A stretch of DNA of 64,000 nt from Sipunculus nudus (lineage: Eukaryota > Annelida > Sipuncula > Golfingiida > Sipunculidae). Positions within the stretch are counted from its first letter, which is position 1. Every line of letters begins with the position of its first letter. This document shows positions 12,547 through 25,000 of the stretch, piece by piece. Below the pieces are notes generated by a model, which was not told where the DNA came from, ran no database searches, and saw only the letters and a program-made list of their open reading frames with translations. The DNA lies in assembly GCA_026874595.1 (NCBI GenBank), contig CM049311.1, positions 63,699,453-63,763,452 of the forward strand, in the 5' to 3' direction. The translations under genes were made by a program, and so were the position numbers.

Positions 12547-14521
12547 TTTGTGAAAATCAAACTGACAGAACTACAAACAACAATTTATAATAAGAACCAG
12601 GAATTCATGTTCTTGATAAAAGCTTTGAAGTAGCTAGGAAGGGACAATGATTGTCCTCTTAATGTCTCTTTCATCATGTTAAAGCGTTTAAATGTCACCT
12701 ACACAGGATTTATAAAATCATGTTAGTGACTTGCATGCTGTTTCATGGTCTTAGCCTCAGATGTGTGATCTAAACCATACATTAACAATGCCATATTTTG
12801 TAATCATTAACTTCATCAGTAGGACCCTGACTTAACTGTGAGAAATTTTCTTTATGCAAAATAGAAGATACCAGTATTACAATACCAAATATTAAGGATC
12901 ACAAGACCTAAGCTTTGCTGTTAATTTGTTACACTTTCATATACCGTACATTTGGATAAAGATTTGTTTACACACAAGAAATTAGGTCAACATGGAGTTT
13001 TAGGAGGCAGTGGCTCACTCCTGTCTTAATAAAACTACCATAAAATAAAGCTGAGACATTATTATGGCTTATGTAGAAAGGGCAACCTGTATTTATATGT
13101 TTTATTCTCTCTGTATGCAGACTTGTTTTCAAGAGAAACTAGGTTAGTGTTTCATCTTATTCAGTAGCTAGAGTTCATGTAATGATGGATGAGGGATCGT
13201 GTTTTCACAGGGTCTGTGATTTTAATTTTTTGTCTCATATGAAGATTTAATTAAACCTGGTGTGTATGCAGGATGATCCTTGTATTTGGATGTAGTATAG
13301 GTTAATTTTTAGCTCATGATACCTGTTTCTTTCTAGTATTTAACTTCATAACCAGACTGTTATAGAAGCTGAGTTCAGTTGGTTGGTCCAGTGGACAGTG
13401 CAAACCCCTGCAAGAAGTGTGGATGGAGTTTAAATCCCAGTACAGAAGGACCTATAGATGATAATTGTTTTCTCCCTCTTTTACAATGCCCTGCTCAGAC
13501 TTGCTATAAGTATTATCCTGTACATGCTCAGCATAGTTGATGTATTCAAATAAAAATATACAGTTAGTTTTTAATTGACCAAGACATTATTTGTAGGTAT
13601 TTCTTTCATTTATATATATATCGAGTCATGGATAATATGTGTACTGCATATATGATCTGTCTCAGATGTGGTGAGTGTCATTGCCCATGGCTGTAGTTTT
13701 GCTCCAGTGCCTGTAACATCCATAATCAAAGATGAAAAAACAGGTATCAGCCTGTTAAAGTCTCCTACCTGTAGGCTAAATATGACCTTCATGTCTGTAT
13801 TAGGTTATTGGTGCATCATAGTGAATAGATTTCAAGACAGGTGTCTAATGCCTTTTAGGCATATAATTTATAAGTAATGTAATTACATGCTAGGTTATGT
13901 GACAGTGATGTGGAAGGTTTTCCTTGAATGCTTCACCAAGGAATTGGGGACAGGCTTTTGCTTTACCAAGGCGTAACCTGTATACGTCTGGATCATAGAT
14001 ATAAGAACTCGAGTTTGCTTATGTACACATGTACCTCGTACACACAATATACAGGTATAGCATGGTCCAGGTACTTGTCCACTCCATGAGCAAAGGTGTT
14101 GGGAAGTTTGATGAGGTGGAAGGGGGGTAGGGGAATGTTAAAGTAAGGATAAGGGTTGGTGAATCTCAGATGTGTAAGTGGGGGTGACCAGATTCACTCA
14201 ACCATCGGTGATGAATGACAATGATCACAGGTGGGCTTCAGTTCGGGAGTCTGAGATGAGTTGTCATAAATCGTTACACCTGAGCTGCTGTCACATATAG
14301 AGGCCTCACAGCTGGTCAGGCATGTAACACAAAACAAACAGCCCAGTGAACCAGTGGTGGGTCTTCACATCTGCTGGGTGAACCTGCACTGTTTGTGTTT
14401 GCTGGGTTATTGATCTGTAGATACAGTTTTCTGCCTGCCAGTTCCAAGTTACACGCCAGGTATCACCGAGGGCACCTCGCATGTCCCCACCTGATGCTGT
14501 GCCCTCAGTCATTGTTCTAAC

Positions 14522-14580
14522 ATGGGGGAGCAAGAAGAACTTAATTATGATGAACTGATTGAAATTCTGGGAAATCTAGT
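14522..14580 (+). CDS. NHS: Probable alternative first coding exon of the NHS-family gene
   Basis: An ATG in strong context (AAC-ATG-G, A at -3 and G at +4) opens 19 full codons, acidic and helix-like: MGEQEELNYDELIEILGNL. The frame then meets a consensus donor GT/gtaagt at 14581. It leaves at phase 2, the phase required by the acceptor at 22071, giving a valine at the join and then the normal final-exon frame. An in-frame stop lies upstream at 14492, so it is not part of a longer coding exon in that frame. NHS-family genes are known to use alternative first exons. No transcript evidence is available here; chance occurrence of ATG plus donor plus phase cannot be excluded. Confidence 0.5.
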
Positions 14581-14791
14581 GTAAGTACCTCAATTCCTTG
14601 GCATATTTTGCAAAATTTGCTCAGTTTGTGTCAATCATGTTTACACTATGTAAAGAAATGCACCTTTTGTTCAAGTGGCCCAGAGAGATTTTGAAAAAAG
14701 GATGCATATTAATTTTGCTGTAAGTCAAAGTTTTGTTTGTTGTATGATGAGCATACAGTTTAGTTGTTTGGTGCAAATACCTTTAATTATT

Positions 14792-15750
14792 GTATACCCA
14801 GACAAAGTCGGGGGATACTATGTTTTCATACCGATCCTGCCGCCGCCGCATATAAATCTTGTTGGCACGATACCTCAAAAATATTTCAAGGATCTTTACC
14901 AAACTTGGTATATGTATAGATATGGGTGAGAGGACGACGCCTCTTTAAAATGAGGTCATGACCTTGACTAGGAGAGTGGCCTTGACCTTGAATATTGCCA
15001 TATATGGTGAAAATCACACAAAATCATTAATTTCTCTATAAGGGATGCATGGATTGGTCCAAAAATCAACTTGACCGAAGATCTTGGATAGTAATGTCAT
15101 GTACCATAAACAGGTGCGCCACCTGTTATTCTTTTACTTGTTTTCGTGCCGTTTAATACCCCATCATTTCCACTTAACAGTACTGTGAGCATTATAAGTC
15201 AAAAACTATTAGACAGATTTCTTTCATATGTTGCATATACATAGACATGGGTTATAGGATGATGTATATATAGATTGGGGTCATGACCTTTCCTATTAGA
15301 GTGGCCTTGACCTTGAATATTGCCATATATGGTGAAAATTACACTAAATCATTAATATCTCAATAAGGGATGCATGGATTGGTCCAAAAATCAACTTGAT
15401 CGAAGATCTTGGATAGTATTGTCATGTACCAGAAACAGGTGGCGCCACCTGTTATTCTTTTACATGTTTTCGTGCCGTTTAATACCCCATTATTGCCATG
15501 CACTTAACAGTACTGTGAGCATTATAAGTCAAAAACTAATGGACAGATTTCTTTCATATTATGCATATACATAGACATGGGTTAGTGGATGATGTATATT
15601 GAAATTGGGGTAATGACTTTTTCTATGAGAGTGACCTTTTCTATGAGTGTGGTCTGATATTAATTGTTGCTGAAGATGGGGGGGCCTAAAGGGGGGGGGG
15701 AATAATTGTCTGGGGATACTATGGCACCTGCGGTGCCAAGAAATATCTAG
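14792..15750 (+). mobile_element. Helentron-like non-autonomous element (family B)
   Basis: The 5' GTATACCCAGAC (14792-14803) is matched at 11 of 12 bases by inverted GTCTGGGGATAC (15708-15719). A perfect hairpin GGCACC-TGC-GGTGCC (15723-15737) follows, then CTAG (15747-15750) and TT. The 5' flank ends in TT. Two internal units about 325 bp apart share a GGGATGCATGGATTGGTCC segment. The second carries an 18-bp perfect palindrome centred on GGTGGCGCCACC (15435-15452). No coding capacity is seen. Confidence 0.7.
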
Positions 15751-16280
15751 TTCTTATGTTAGGCAACTTTTGCTCAAATTTGGTTTCTGAGTCATGTTTA
15801 CTTTCTTGAAGTCCTTTACTCTCAATGGATATTGAGGTTTATGCAAGAGGTTTACAGAGCATTTGATGTCTTGGATGATGAGACGACTGAAATTTGGCCA
15901 GTTTTGTGCAGGTTCTGCTAAAAATAATTCCATTTTGACTTTAATGCTCTCTTGTTTTACCATTGTAGTCCTTGGTATTAGTTTGAAGTTTGGCCTTCTT
16001 TTTAGTAAAGGGAACATCTTGATTCATCCAGGTGTTTTATAGTGTGACTGAAATCCTGGACAGTTGGGTGTGAGTACCTCTGTCATTTCACAAACTGCTG
16101 ATCTTAGCTCATGCAGTAACTGCTACTAACAGTTTCCAGTGTGTAACTCATGTATGCTTTAGCCTTTGCTTCTAGCTAACATTGATATTCAAATTTGAAT
16201 AATATGTTAAGATTTCATTGGAAGTCAGTGGAGTCATATTTATTTTTCATGATCTGAGTAAAACTTGATGTAATGAAGGT

Positions 16281-17005
16281 ACCTCTGTTTATACGCAGAC
16301 TGTAACTATGTCTAGGGGTTTTCTCTGTTTATACACAGACTGTAACTATGTCTAGGGTTTTTCTCTGTTTATACACAGACTGTAACTATGTCTAGGGTTT
16401 TTCTCTGTTTATACGCAGACTGTAACTATGTCTAGGGTTTTTCTCTGTTTATACACAGACTGTAACTATGTCTAGGGTTTTTCTCTGTTTATACGCAGAC
16501 TGTAACAATGTCTAGGGTTTTTCTCTGTTTATACGCAGACTGTAACTATGTCTAGGGTTTTTCTCTGTTTATACACAGACTGTAACTATGTCTAGGGTTT
16601 TTCTCTGTTTATACGCAGACTGTAACTATGTCTAGGGTTTTTCTCTGTTCATACACAGACTGTAACTATGTCTAGGGTTTTTCTCTGTTTATATGCAGAC
16701 TGTAACTATGTGTAGGGTTTTTCTCTTTTTATACACAGACTGTAACTATGTCTAGGGTTTTTCTCTGTTTATATGCAGACTGTAACTATGTGTAGGGTTT
16801 TTCTCTTTTTATACACAGACTGTAACTATGTCTAGGGTTTTTCTCTGTTTATATGCAGACTGTAACTATGTGTAGGGTTTTTCTCTTTTTATACACAGAC
16901 TGTAACTATGTCTAGGGTTTATCTCTGTTTAAACACAGAATGTAAACCATGTCTTGGGTTTTCTGTTTTTACAGTGTCAGACTGTAACCATGTACTGGTT
17001 TTTAA
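16281..17005 (+). repeat. 40-bp minisatellite with an 80-bp higher-order section
   Basis: About 16 near-identical 40-bp units (consensus begins TTCTCTGTTTATAC and contains GACTGTAACTATGTCTAGGG), followed by two or so decayed units. At 16681-16920 the units form three identical 80-bp dimers (ATATGCAGAC / TGTAGGG variant, then CTCTTTTTATACAC variant). Earlier units alternate irregularly between CACAGAC and CGCAGAC. It lies in the NHS intron and is non-coding. Confidence 0.95.
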
Positions 17006-17839
17006 TGGACCTTTACCCTTTGTTCTGGACTATTTTTGTCTTATACTGTGAAATGTCTTAAGTGGCCAGCAGACCACATGGTTGTCTATAATGTCATGTT
17101 ATTGTCATGGAGCAGTTTATGTTGCTGCTATTACACACAAGGGACATTGCTAAAACAAGGGAAATGAACAGCAGTCAGATCCACAAATGTAGTATCAGTT
17201 ACACTTAAGGTGGTTTCTTCAACATGTGTCTGTTTATACATATCTGCATTGTCATCTCATGTATATGTTATTGTATACGTGAATAATATGTGGCTGGTTT
17301 TGTTCCTCCTTATGTGAATGTCGTTAGCAACAAATATCAAATGTTTTGTCTGAATGCGTTCATGCGGTAACTTGATAGTAACTTGAGTTCCTTTCAGTAA
17401 CTAGGGGGGCCTACTCTTCCTGATACTTTCACATATATTAAGGGTCAACTCACAAACTATGGTGTTATAGGAATAATGAGACAGGAAACAGTGAACAGCA
17501 TTATAACTGAACCTGCTGCTGCAAAAAAAGTGTCATCAACTCGTCCTTGACCTTTCATTGTAACATACAGGTCAGACTGAAAATACTTGGGCAGTATTTA
17601 GGTATAATTATGTACAGTTAATTTCCTGGTAATATAGATGGTACATAAAATACTTGATTAACAATTGATCATTATTCTTTTTCCTTTCAATCATTAAGTA
17701 TGAATTAACGACCAATCCCTGCCACTATAGTATTATGGTAATGGGCAAATCAAGCCACTGTTTCTCAACACCGTATCACGCTGTTTCGAGTTCATGGTCA
17801 GCTTAAACACAGCGTAACACTTCTTGGCAATGTAAACTT

Positions 17840-18020
17840 TTGTGTCTTTCTGCTTCACCCATAATTAGAAAAGTTCATGGTTCATTAAAATTGATCTCTC
17901 TGTGGAAAATAAGGCATATTCAAGCCTAAACGGATAAAGCCTTTTAATTATATGCATTATGCATATGGAGAAAAGCAGTGTAATTAATTGTGAGTGACGT
18001 GAATCCTCAGCACAGCTATG
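17840..18020. promoter_or_regulatory. Candidate intronic enhancer with paired octamer-like sites
   Basis: A near-palindrome ATATGCATTATGCATAT (about 17949-17966) gives two back-to-back POU/octamer-like sites. TAATTAATTG, CATAATTAG and TTTTAATTAT homeodomain-type cores lie within 100 bp, and GTGACGTGAA, a CRE-like site, lies nearby. It is not repeated elsewhere in the window. Functional meaning is inference. Confidence 0.2.
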
Positions 18021-18788
18021 CTGGACTATTACTGTCAGGAAATTCCAATCAAATCAATTACAGATATGACCCATGGGAGGAGTGATACAGCCCTTCAGAG
18101 AACAGAAAGGAAAGCGGTACATGTGCTGCCAAAGTTGTCTGATGGTCAAAAGGTTATGCTCATATTTGTCTACAGAGTGAGATCAGCCAGAAGTGATAGT
18201 TTTCACCAGTTCAGGAAGGCTGTGGGGTCATGGTTATCCTGTGCAGAGTAATTGCAACACACCCTGCCTACAGGGTTAGGAAATCCTGAAATTTTTATTT
18301 CTTCTTGGAATATTTTTGCATTTTCAAAATCTTCCTTGAAACTACTGTATCATGAGGCATTTGGATGTCATTTGGACATTTGTGATGTAATATTATCTCA
18401 AAAACTCCATGTAATTTGAATCCACTTCTGAATAACATGGCAGGAATATCTCAAGGGATTCACCCTGTGTCATGTTTTTGGCATGCTGTAATGATTTCCA
18501 TTTGCATTCACTTGAATTTTTCATTTAGCTCAGATCCACTTCTGATAATATTTGTTGATTTCATGATTTTTTATGAGTTCTGTTTTTGGAGTAAATTCAA
18601 CGACTTTAGGATTTCATAATAAGCTAAATTACACGGGGTCTTTAGGACAACAATATCAAATTATTTATTGTAGATATTACAAATTTTCAGAGAAATGTGT
18701 ATAATTTCGTACCCTCCTTGGTTCTACAATGCAATTGTTTGAGATCTCCTTTGCTCTACCCGCTGCTTTGTATAGAAAGTTTTTTTTA

Positions 18789-18973
18789 TTTCAACACCAG
18801 GGCTGGCACAGGGCCAAGAATAGTAATAAAACTGATGAAAGCTAGTGGTACCGCATTGTGCATAAAAATATGAGTGAGGGGTGTGTCATTTGGGTTTGAA
18901 ACTTGGATGCACAATGCAGTACAAGCTTTCATTGGTTATAATTCTTTGCCCTGTGCCAGCGCTGGTGGTGAAA
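18789..18973. mobile_element. Fold-back MITE-like element with long inverted arms
   Basis: The left arm (18789-18862) and right arm (18907-18973) are imperfect reverse complements of about 65-70 bp. They share GCTGGCACAGGGC, AAGAAT, ATGAAAGCT and GCATTGTGCAT blocks, around a loop of about 44 bp. The transcript would fold into a long hairpin. Such structures fit a MITE made almost wholly of its terminal inverted repeats. I could not define a target-site duplication. Confidence 0.7.
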
Positions 18974-21900
18974 CCCGGAGCATCTTGCTATACAGAGCAG
19001 CAGTTAAAGCGATGGAGATATAGAACAACTGCAGTGTATAACCGCTGCATAAAGAGTGTATAATTTCTATGGAACCTGTCAGTTATAAAACATAACCATA
19101 GGTAGTATATTGTTTACCTGACTGCAAAATTTGATATTTATAATTATATTAAATTGTAATCTTAAATAAACTTAATATCATCATCACATTGTAATTTTTT
19201 TCTGGGAAGATAAAGCATGCATTTTCTGTACATATGATCCGATACTTGCTGTTGAGAGTCTGACAGAGGAGATTTAACAGCAATTCTCTATCTTTTGTGA
19301 GAAGTTAATCGTCCTGAATGTCCACCTGGCCACATAGCAGCAGAAGTACTTGAGTGTCACAGATGGTTTTAACCCTGAGGGGCCGGTACCATTGTAGTAA
19401 CCTTCCATGTTTACAAGAGCACAATGCATCTGAAGGGAAAGTGTTATCTGTGGATATTGCCAGAAGTTTGGGGGTGTCACAGCAGATGGCTGTACCCCTG
19501 AGGAAAGTGGAAGAGAGAATGACACTGTGAATAACAGCCAAAGAATCAATACTGACCAAACACGCAGACCACAGACACGGCAAGAGAGACCGATCATTCG
19601 GGTTCACATGTCAGGATCCCCCACCTCTAATTAGAGGGGATTCTCACAAGGGCTCTGTTAACGACCTCGGTGGTTGTAATGACGCTGGTACAGACTTGAC
19701 CAGCATCCTCATCAGTGATGTCATCTGGGTCAGCTGATGTCACATGACATTTCAACCTGTGACCCTTATGATTTAGGGGTCAAAATATAACATAATTTAC
19801 CCCCAGGACCATATTCTTTAATTATGAAATGTCAAACCCCATTAACATTAATTTGCCCAGGAAAAGAAGTATGAATAATCAAAGCCTCACTAAAATTAAA
19901 ATACCTCTAGGGATAATTATTTCATCAAGATGATATGAGATATATCCCTTGTTTAAAAAATAACCCAATAACATGCACACACATTAAAATGACTAAGGTG
20001 GAAACCAGATCAGATAGACCTATTGTGAAGCCGTAGATTGCACAGAATAGAGATTTTATGAATAATGATGATTAACTTTGAAATTTTAGTTACCCCACCA
20101 TAGGTTTTTATATTACATATAATCATTATATTACATATAATCTAGTTATTTCCATTATAAACAATGCTTATAACACATGGGGATATGCTATGGAAAATCT
20201 ATATGGTGATTACATACTATGATCTTATGTATAGTGTATGGAAGGGCTGTGTTAGTCTTATGACTTAACATATAAGTGTACAATAATGAATAATTTACTG
20301 TTTACAAACATATTGAGTGCGTGACAATCAGACTGGTGTGATATTTCTTGAACATATACAATGCAGCTTGTAAAGTAAATATTAGGTGGGCCCCTGGTGA
20401 CCTGAATAATTCCAATATGATTTTGGGCTGTTAAATAACCAGGGCAGCCACTTAGTACCCGTTACTAATGCAAATATTTTGCTGTGAAAACAAGCGTACA
20501 ATTTGGCACACAGTCTTGTAATAGCAAGTTGGAGAAATGTTATACAGTACTTCAGTACTTCTTATGACATGTTTTCTTTGACAAGAGTCATCATTCATTT
20601 CAAGTACTCCTTCATATGATTGTAAGAGATACCAGGACATACTTTCCCATGTATATCTGGGCACTGTGGGAAATTATTTCCAAGGTCAGGATTTACTCTG
20701 AAGGACGGGCCAATAAAAGTAGAAGGAGTTTATATCACAGTTATTAAAAATTATAGGATATTGAGCAGAAGGGAAATGCTAGTGTCTTGACTTACCATTG
20801 AAACCCATTAAAACAAATCAAAATGGTTGTCTCAAACTCAAAGAAATCAAAAATAAAATCAATTCCAAAATCAATTTATGAATATCTGTTGAGCTCTGAG
20901 TAACCCTGTTTTAATACAAATAAAAAAAATCATGAAGCTTGCAAGCGAGAGCAATAAATGTATAGCAAATAATGCAGTGTTTATTTTATAATTATATTAT
21001 CTGAGAAATACTCTTTGCAGTCAAGTCATGTATGCATGAATTCCTCAGTTGCATTCCTCAAAGTTGCAAATTTAGTAGAATTAGTTCAGTGGAACAGAAC
21101 GTCTCGTGTTCTGCTCCTGATTTCGGCTGTGTAACTAGACAAAGAGATGGCCAATAGATGATATCTTATCTCTGATGCTGTATATTTATATAACATATCT
21201 GAGAGAAAATCTTAACAATTGTCTGATCATTACTGCAAAATGAGAAATGTGAAATGTACTGAACTATAAATAGCAAAAAGGGCATGGCAGACTGAGATAA
21301 CTGAGCTTGAGGTAATTGTGTTTGTGAAAAAATATATAAAAAAATAAAATCCAGAAATTGTAAATTACACATATATAGATCCCGCTTTCATTTTACTATA
21401 GAAATGAAATTAATTCTCCAGTCAAAGTCCATGATTCTAGGCAACACATATTTCCTTCATTGACTTGTACTTAACAAAGACTCTGAATATGAGCTGCCAT
21501 GTATTAGCAATATGCAGCCTAGGATGAACTCTTCAGGTCACATGACACAGACCTGTATCTTCTGATGCTGTTGATGTTGTTGAAAGCTTCTTTATAAATC
21601 ATAGACTCCTATAGGAGAATGCATTTCATTATGAGAAAGGTTATCTGTCAGTACTTTTGTGATGATTAATAAAATTGGAGCTATGTGCTTTAGTCATTGT
21701 CACCAGTTAGCCCTGGTTGTTTGACTGCAGCGACATTTTGTAAACCCAGAGAGATCATACTTCAAATCCTTGTTAGTGGTTCTTCATGTTTGTCCAAGAT
21801 ATATCACATTGTCATGTATCTGGAAAAGTTTGACACTTTATCCAAAGAAAAAAATGATTACCAGTAATACGACTGCGAAGCATCACAGACTTGCATAGTT

Positions 21901-22070
21901 ATCTGTTTACTCACTTTAAAGCTGCATCAGTGTGTAATATGGTTATAACTGTCTTAATTGATCATAAGTATCAGCATAACCTCTGTGGTAATGATATTTC
22001 AGGTTTCCTCATGTGGTATGTGTCCACTTTATTAATGCCTTTGCTGAGACTGTCTCTGTACTCTTTGCAG

Positions 22071-25000
22071 GTCCACTCTAACTGACAGCCACAGTCCTAC
22101 AGAAGCCTCAAGAGGTCTGGTCATTAGCAGCAACAGCAGCTTGACTGCAGATGCCAGCAGCACTGTAACAGTGGAATCCAACAATCTGAACACAGCTAAC
22201 ATTAAACCTGATTTATCAAGTAGAAAGTTATGTGACTTCTCCATATCACAGACTGATAGAGTAAATAAGAATAAACAATCATCTGAGTCAAACATTGACA
22301 GTGCTGAATCAACACCTGTTGTCAAGCCTAAATCCTATGCAGGTTTGACATTGCAAAATGTACGTGCTCATGAACATGCATATCAGCCACAGCAGAAGTT
22401 TCGTCCCAGTCTTGGAGATGACGAATCATCAATGTTTTCAGTTGATCAGGAAGGGTTTTTCACGTCCATGCATAGAGAGAGTGGATTGGCACGTGGTCTT
22501 GATAACCCATGTGGAAGCAAGGGACAACACCTCAGTAGTACAACTGATAGCAGCAGCACTGTATGCCCAAGTGATGCAAGTGTTATCTCCAGAGATAGTG
22601 TCAAAGCTAAAAGAAATAAATCATTTTTATCAAAAATAAAGAAAATGACAGGAAAGAAATCAAAGTCACAGAAAGTCCAGCCTCCCCTACCACTGAGAGA
22701 AACATCATTACTTAACAAGAGTAACATGAGTGAGGAAGATTTCCCTCCGCCACCTACTCCAACACAGCTGGCATTCAATATGTCTACTTGTCTGTCTGAA
22801 GTGTCTGACCACTTTGATTTCACTCAGATGAGCCTAAGTGGAGACAGCCCAGCTTCCAAAATCTCAGGTGAAATAGTCAGCCCCATATCAAAGAAGCTAC
22901 TCAATGACACAACTGAGTCAGATCCAGAAGCTCTTTATGCAAGGCTCAAAAAGAAGACCTCTATCAATGCTGAGTCTTTCCCTGCACTCTGCTTGGTGAC
23001 TCCAGTACCCAGTGATGAGGAAGATTCAGATTTCTTGACATGCAGCACAGCATGGAGGGCAGGGGAAGCAGAGAAGAAGACAGGTGACAAACACTCTTTG
23101 GATACCTGTGGTACACTGCCTAAATCCCCCAATGGAACACAAAGTGAGAATAGCATTTCAGGCTACTCCACATGGCCAAGGTCACCTGCAAAGATTGTAA
23201 CATCTTCACCAGATACCAATAAATCAGGCATTTACAAAGAGGCCAAAGTGGTCCAAACTCCAAAGACTCTGTCTATAGTACCTCAGGGAAATATCTTTGA
23301 TGAAACAATACAAATTAACACCAAGAGTGTGCTACCTCCAGCTAAAACTCCAGATGATATAGACACCAGGTGCATGACGCCAACTTCTTTCAAGTCAGGC
23401 TCTGTTTCCTCTGAGAGAGTGCCCCGCCCGCCTAGAAGGAAGATGCCATCAGTGAAGACTCCATCAGTCAGTTCTCTGGGATCAGGCTCAAGTGGCTCAC
23501 ACTTTGGCCTCAGTGAGGAGCAGGTTGGAGAAATACCTGCTAAATACCAACATACAATCACTGTGATCCCCAGAGCTCGGCCTGGTGATCAAATTGTTAA
23601 CACAACCAGTAGTTCAAGACATTCGCTTGGTGATCGAAATGTAACAACTCCAACAAAATCACGGATAGAACATGTTTATGCAAATGTGGTGTTAAGGAAA
23701 CCAGCACCCTCCTGTCAATCCAGTCAACTTTCTAGTGGTGCATTGTACACAACTGCTGGACCCAAAGCTGGATCAGTACCAGTCTTGACCCAGCCACCAC
23801 AGAACATTTGTGTGGTGGAAAACGGGAAAGATACAGCATCCAGTGACAATGTAGATGGCATGTCCACATGGCCTAAATCAGGAAAGAAAATACTATTAGT
23901 GAGTAACATGAAAAAAGCAGAGTCCTCATTGGACAGTCAGACATCTCCTTTAAGTACATTTGGTACTCAAAAGGTTATTGACAGCTCCAAGTATGTTGCA
24001 ATCCCTGTATCAATCAGTCAGGTGACTCGACCAAGCACGTTACCAATATCCAGTTCTGGAGTTGTAGTGCCTGCTTCAGCACAACTGATAATTTCATCAC
24101 CCACTGCCACAAAAGTTTGTCATCAGGAGAACCCATATCGACGCTCAGTGTGCAGCCCAGTCACTGATGAAGAACTGGAAAAGTTTGGACTATATGATAC
24201 TTCTTCAGATCAGTGGTATAATACTATGCCTCGTAATTTTAAGACCAGCCAGGGAGGTAAACCACCTCGACCTGACCCTGCAGTGAGGTGTCACTCACTG
24301 ACTCGGCCACGATCTGCAATTATTCGTAGCCAGAGCTTCAGTCAAACACAAACCAAACCATCTGAACCACTGTACCCGAGCATCAATGCTATGAAACATT
24401 CCATATCATTTCCAGTTAAAATCCAGGCAAAGGATACTTTAGATAAAAACCATCGTAGTTGGTATGATGGTATCAGCGACAATGAAGAAAACAGATCCAG
24501 ACCCGTTTCACAACCTCTGGACTGGATTCCTGATCCATTTTCAGACCTGAAGCTTCCTGTATCCACAAAATGCAAGAGACCAAAGCTTGATTCAGATCCT
24601 CCATCCCATGGTGCACCATTCAGACTGGGAACTCGGTCCAACTTTGCAGCATTTCAAATGGCATCTAATCAGCAGTCTGCTCCTGTGTGTTCATCCCCGG
24701 GGACTTCATGTACACGAATTGATGATTTTACATTTACAATATCATCTAATGCTGTTGTAGGAGAACCCTCAGTGGAAAGCAGCAACACTGGCAGCAGGAA
24801 AAGACCAAGTTTTTCTTCATTCCTTAAATCCCCAAGTCCAAGTAGCCCTCAGACACCGACCTGGTCAGCACAATCCCCTGACACAAGTCCAGTAATGATC
24901 AGCTCACCGAACACAAAAGTTAGTGCATTTGAAGCTTTGAATCAAATTCGTATGGACAAGCAGTTAAAAACTCTAGACTCTCCTGTAAGTTCACAAAATG

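Larger units (their letters stand above)
7282..22070 (+). other. NHS 14.8-kb intron, rich in mobile elements
   Basis: The intron runs from gtgaga at 7282 to the CTCTTTGCAG acceptor ending at 22070. It contains Helentron-like elements at 7597-8360, 10530-11405, 11646-12546 and 14792-15750, a 40-bp minisatellite at about 16281-17005, a fold-back element at 18789-18973, and a probable alternative first exon at 14522-14580. Stretches 8361-10529, 12547-14080 and 18974-22070 show no coding exon I can support. Confidence 0.8.

Noticed and set aside
13375-13450. tRNA-like stretch with A-box (TGGTCCAGTGG) and B-box-like (GTTTAAATCC) sequences
   Set aside because: It cannot be folded into a sound cloverleaf by eye. 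It may be a decayed tRNA-derived SINE, as may 21700-21775, but neither is strong enough to list.
16281-17005. Regular repeats considered as a CRISPR array
   Set aside because: Units are contiguous 40-bp repeats without unique spacers, in an animal intron; this is a minisatellite.
18018-18251. 77-residue ORF considered as an alternative NHS exon
   Set aside because: No family match and no donor in a compatible phase; likely chance.
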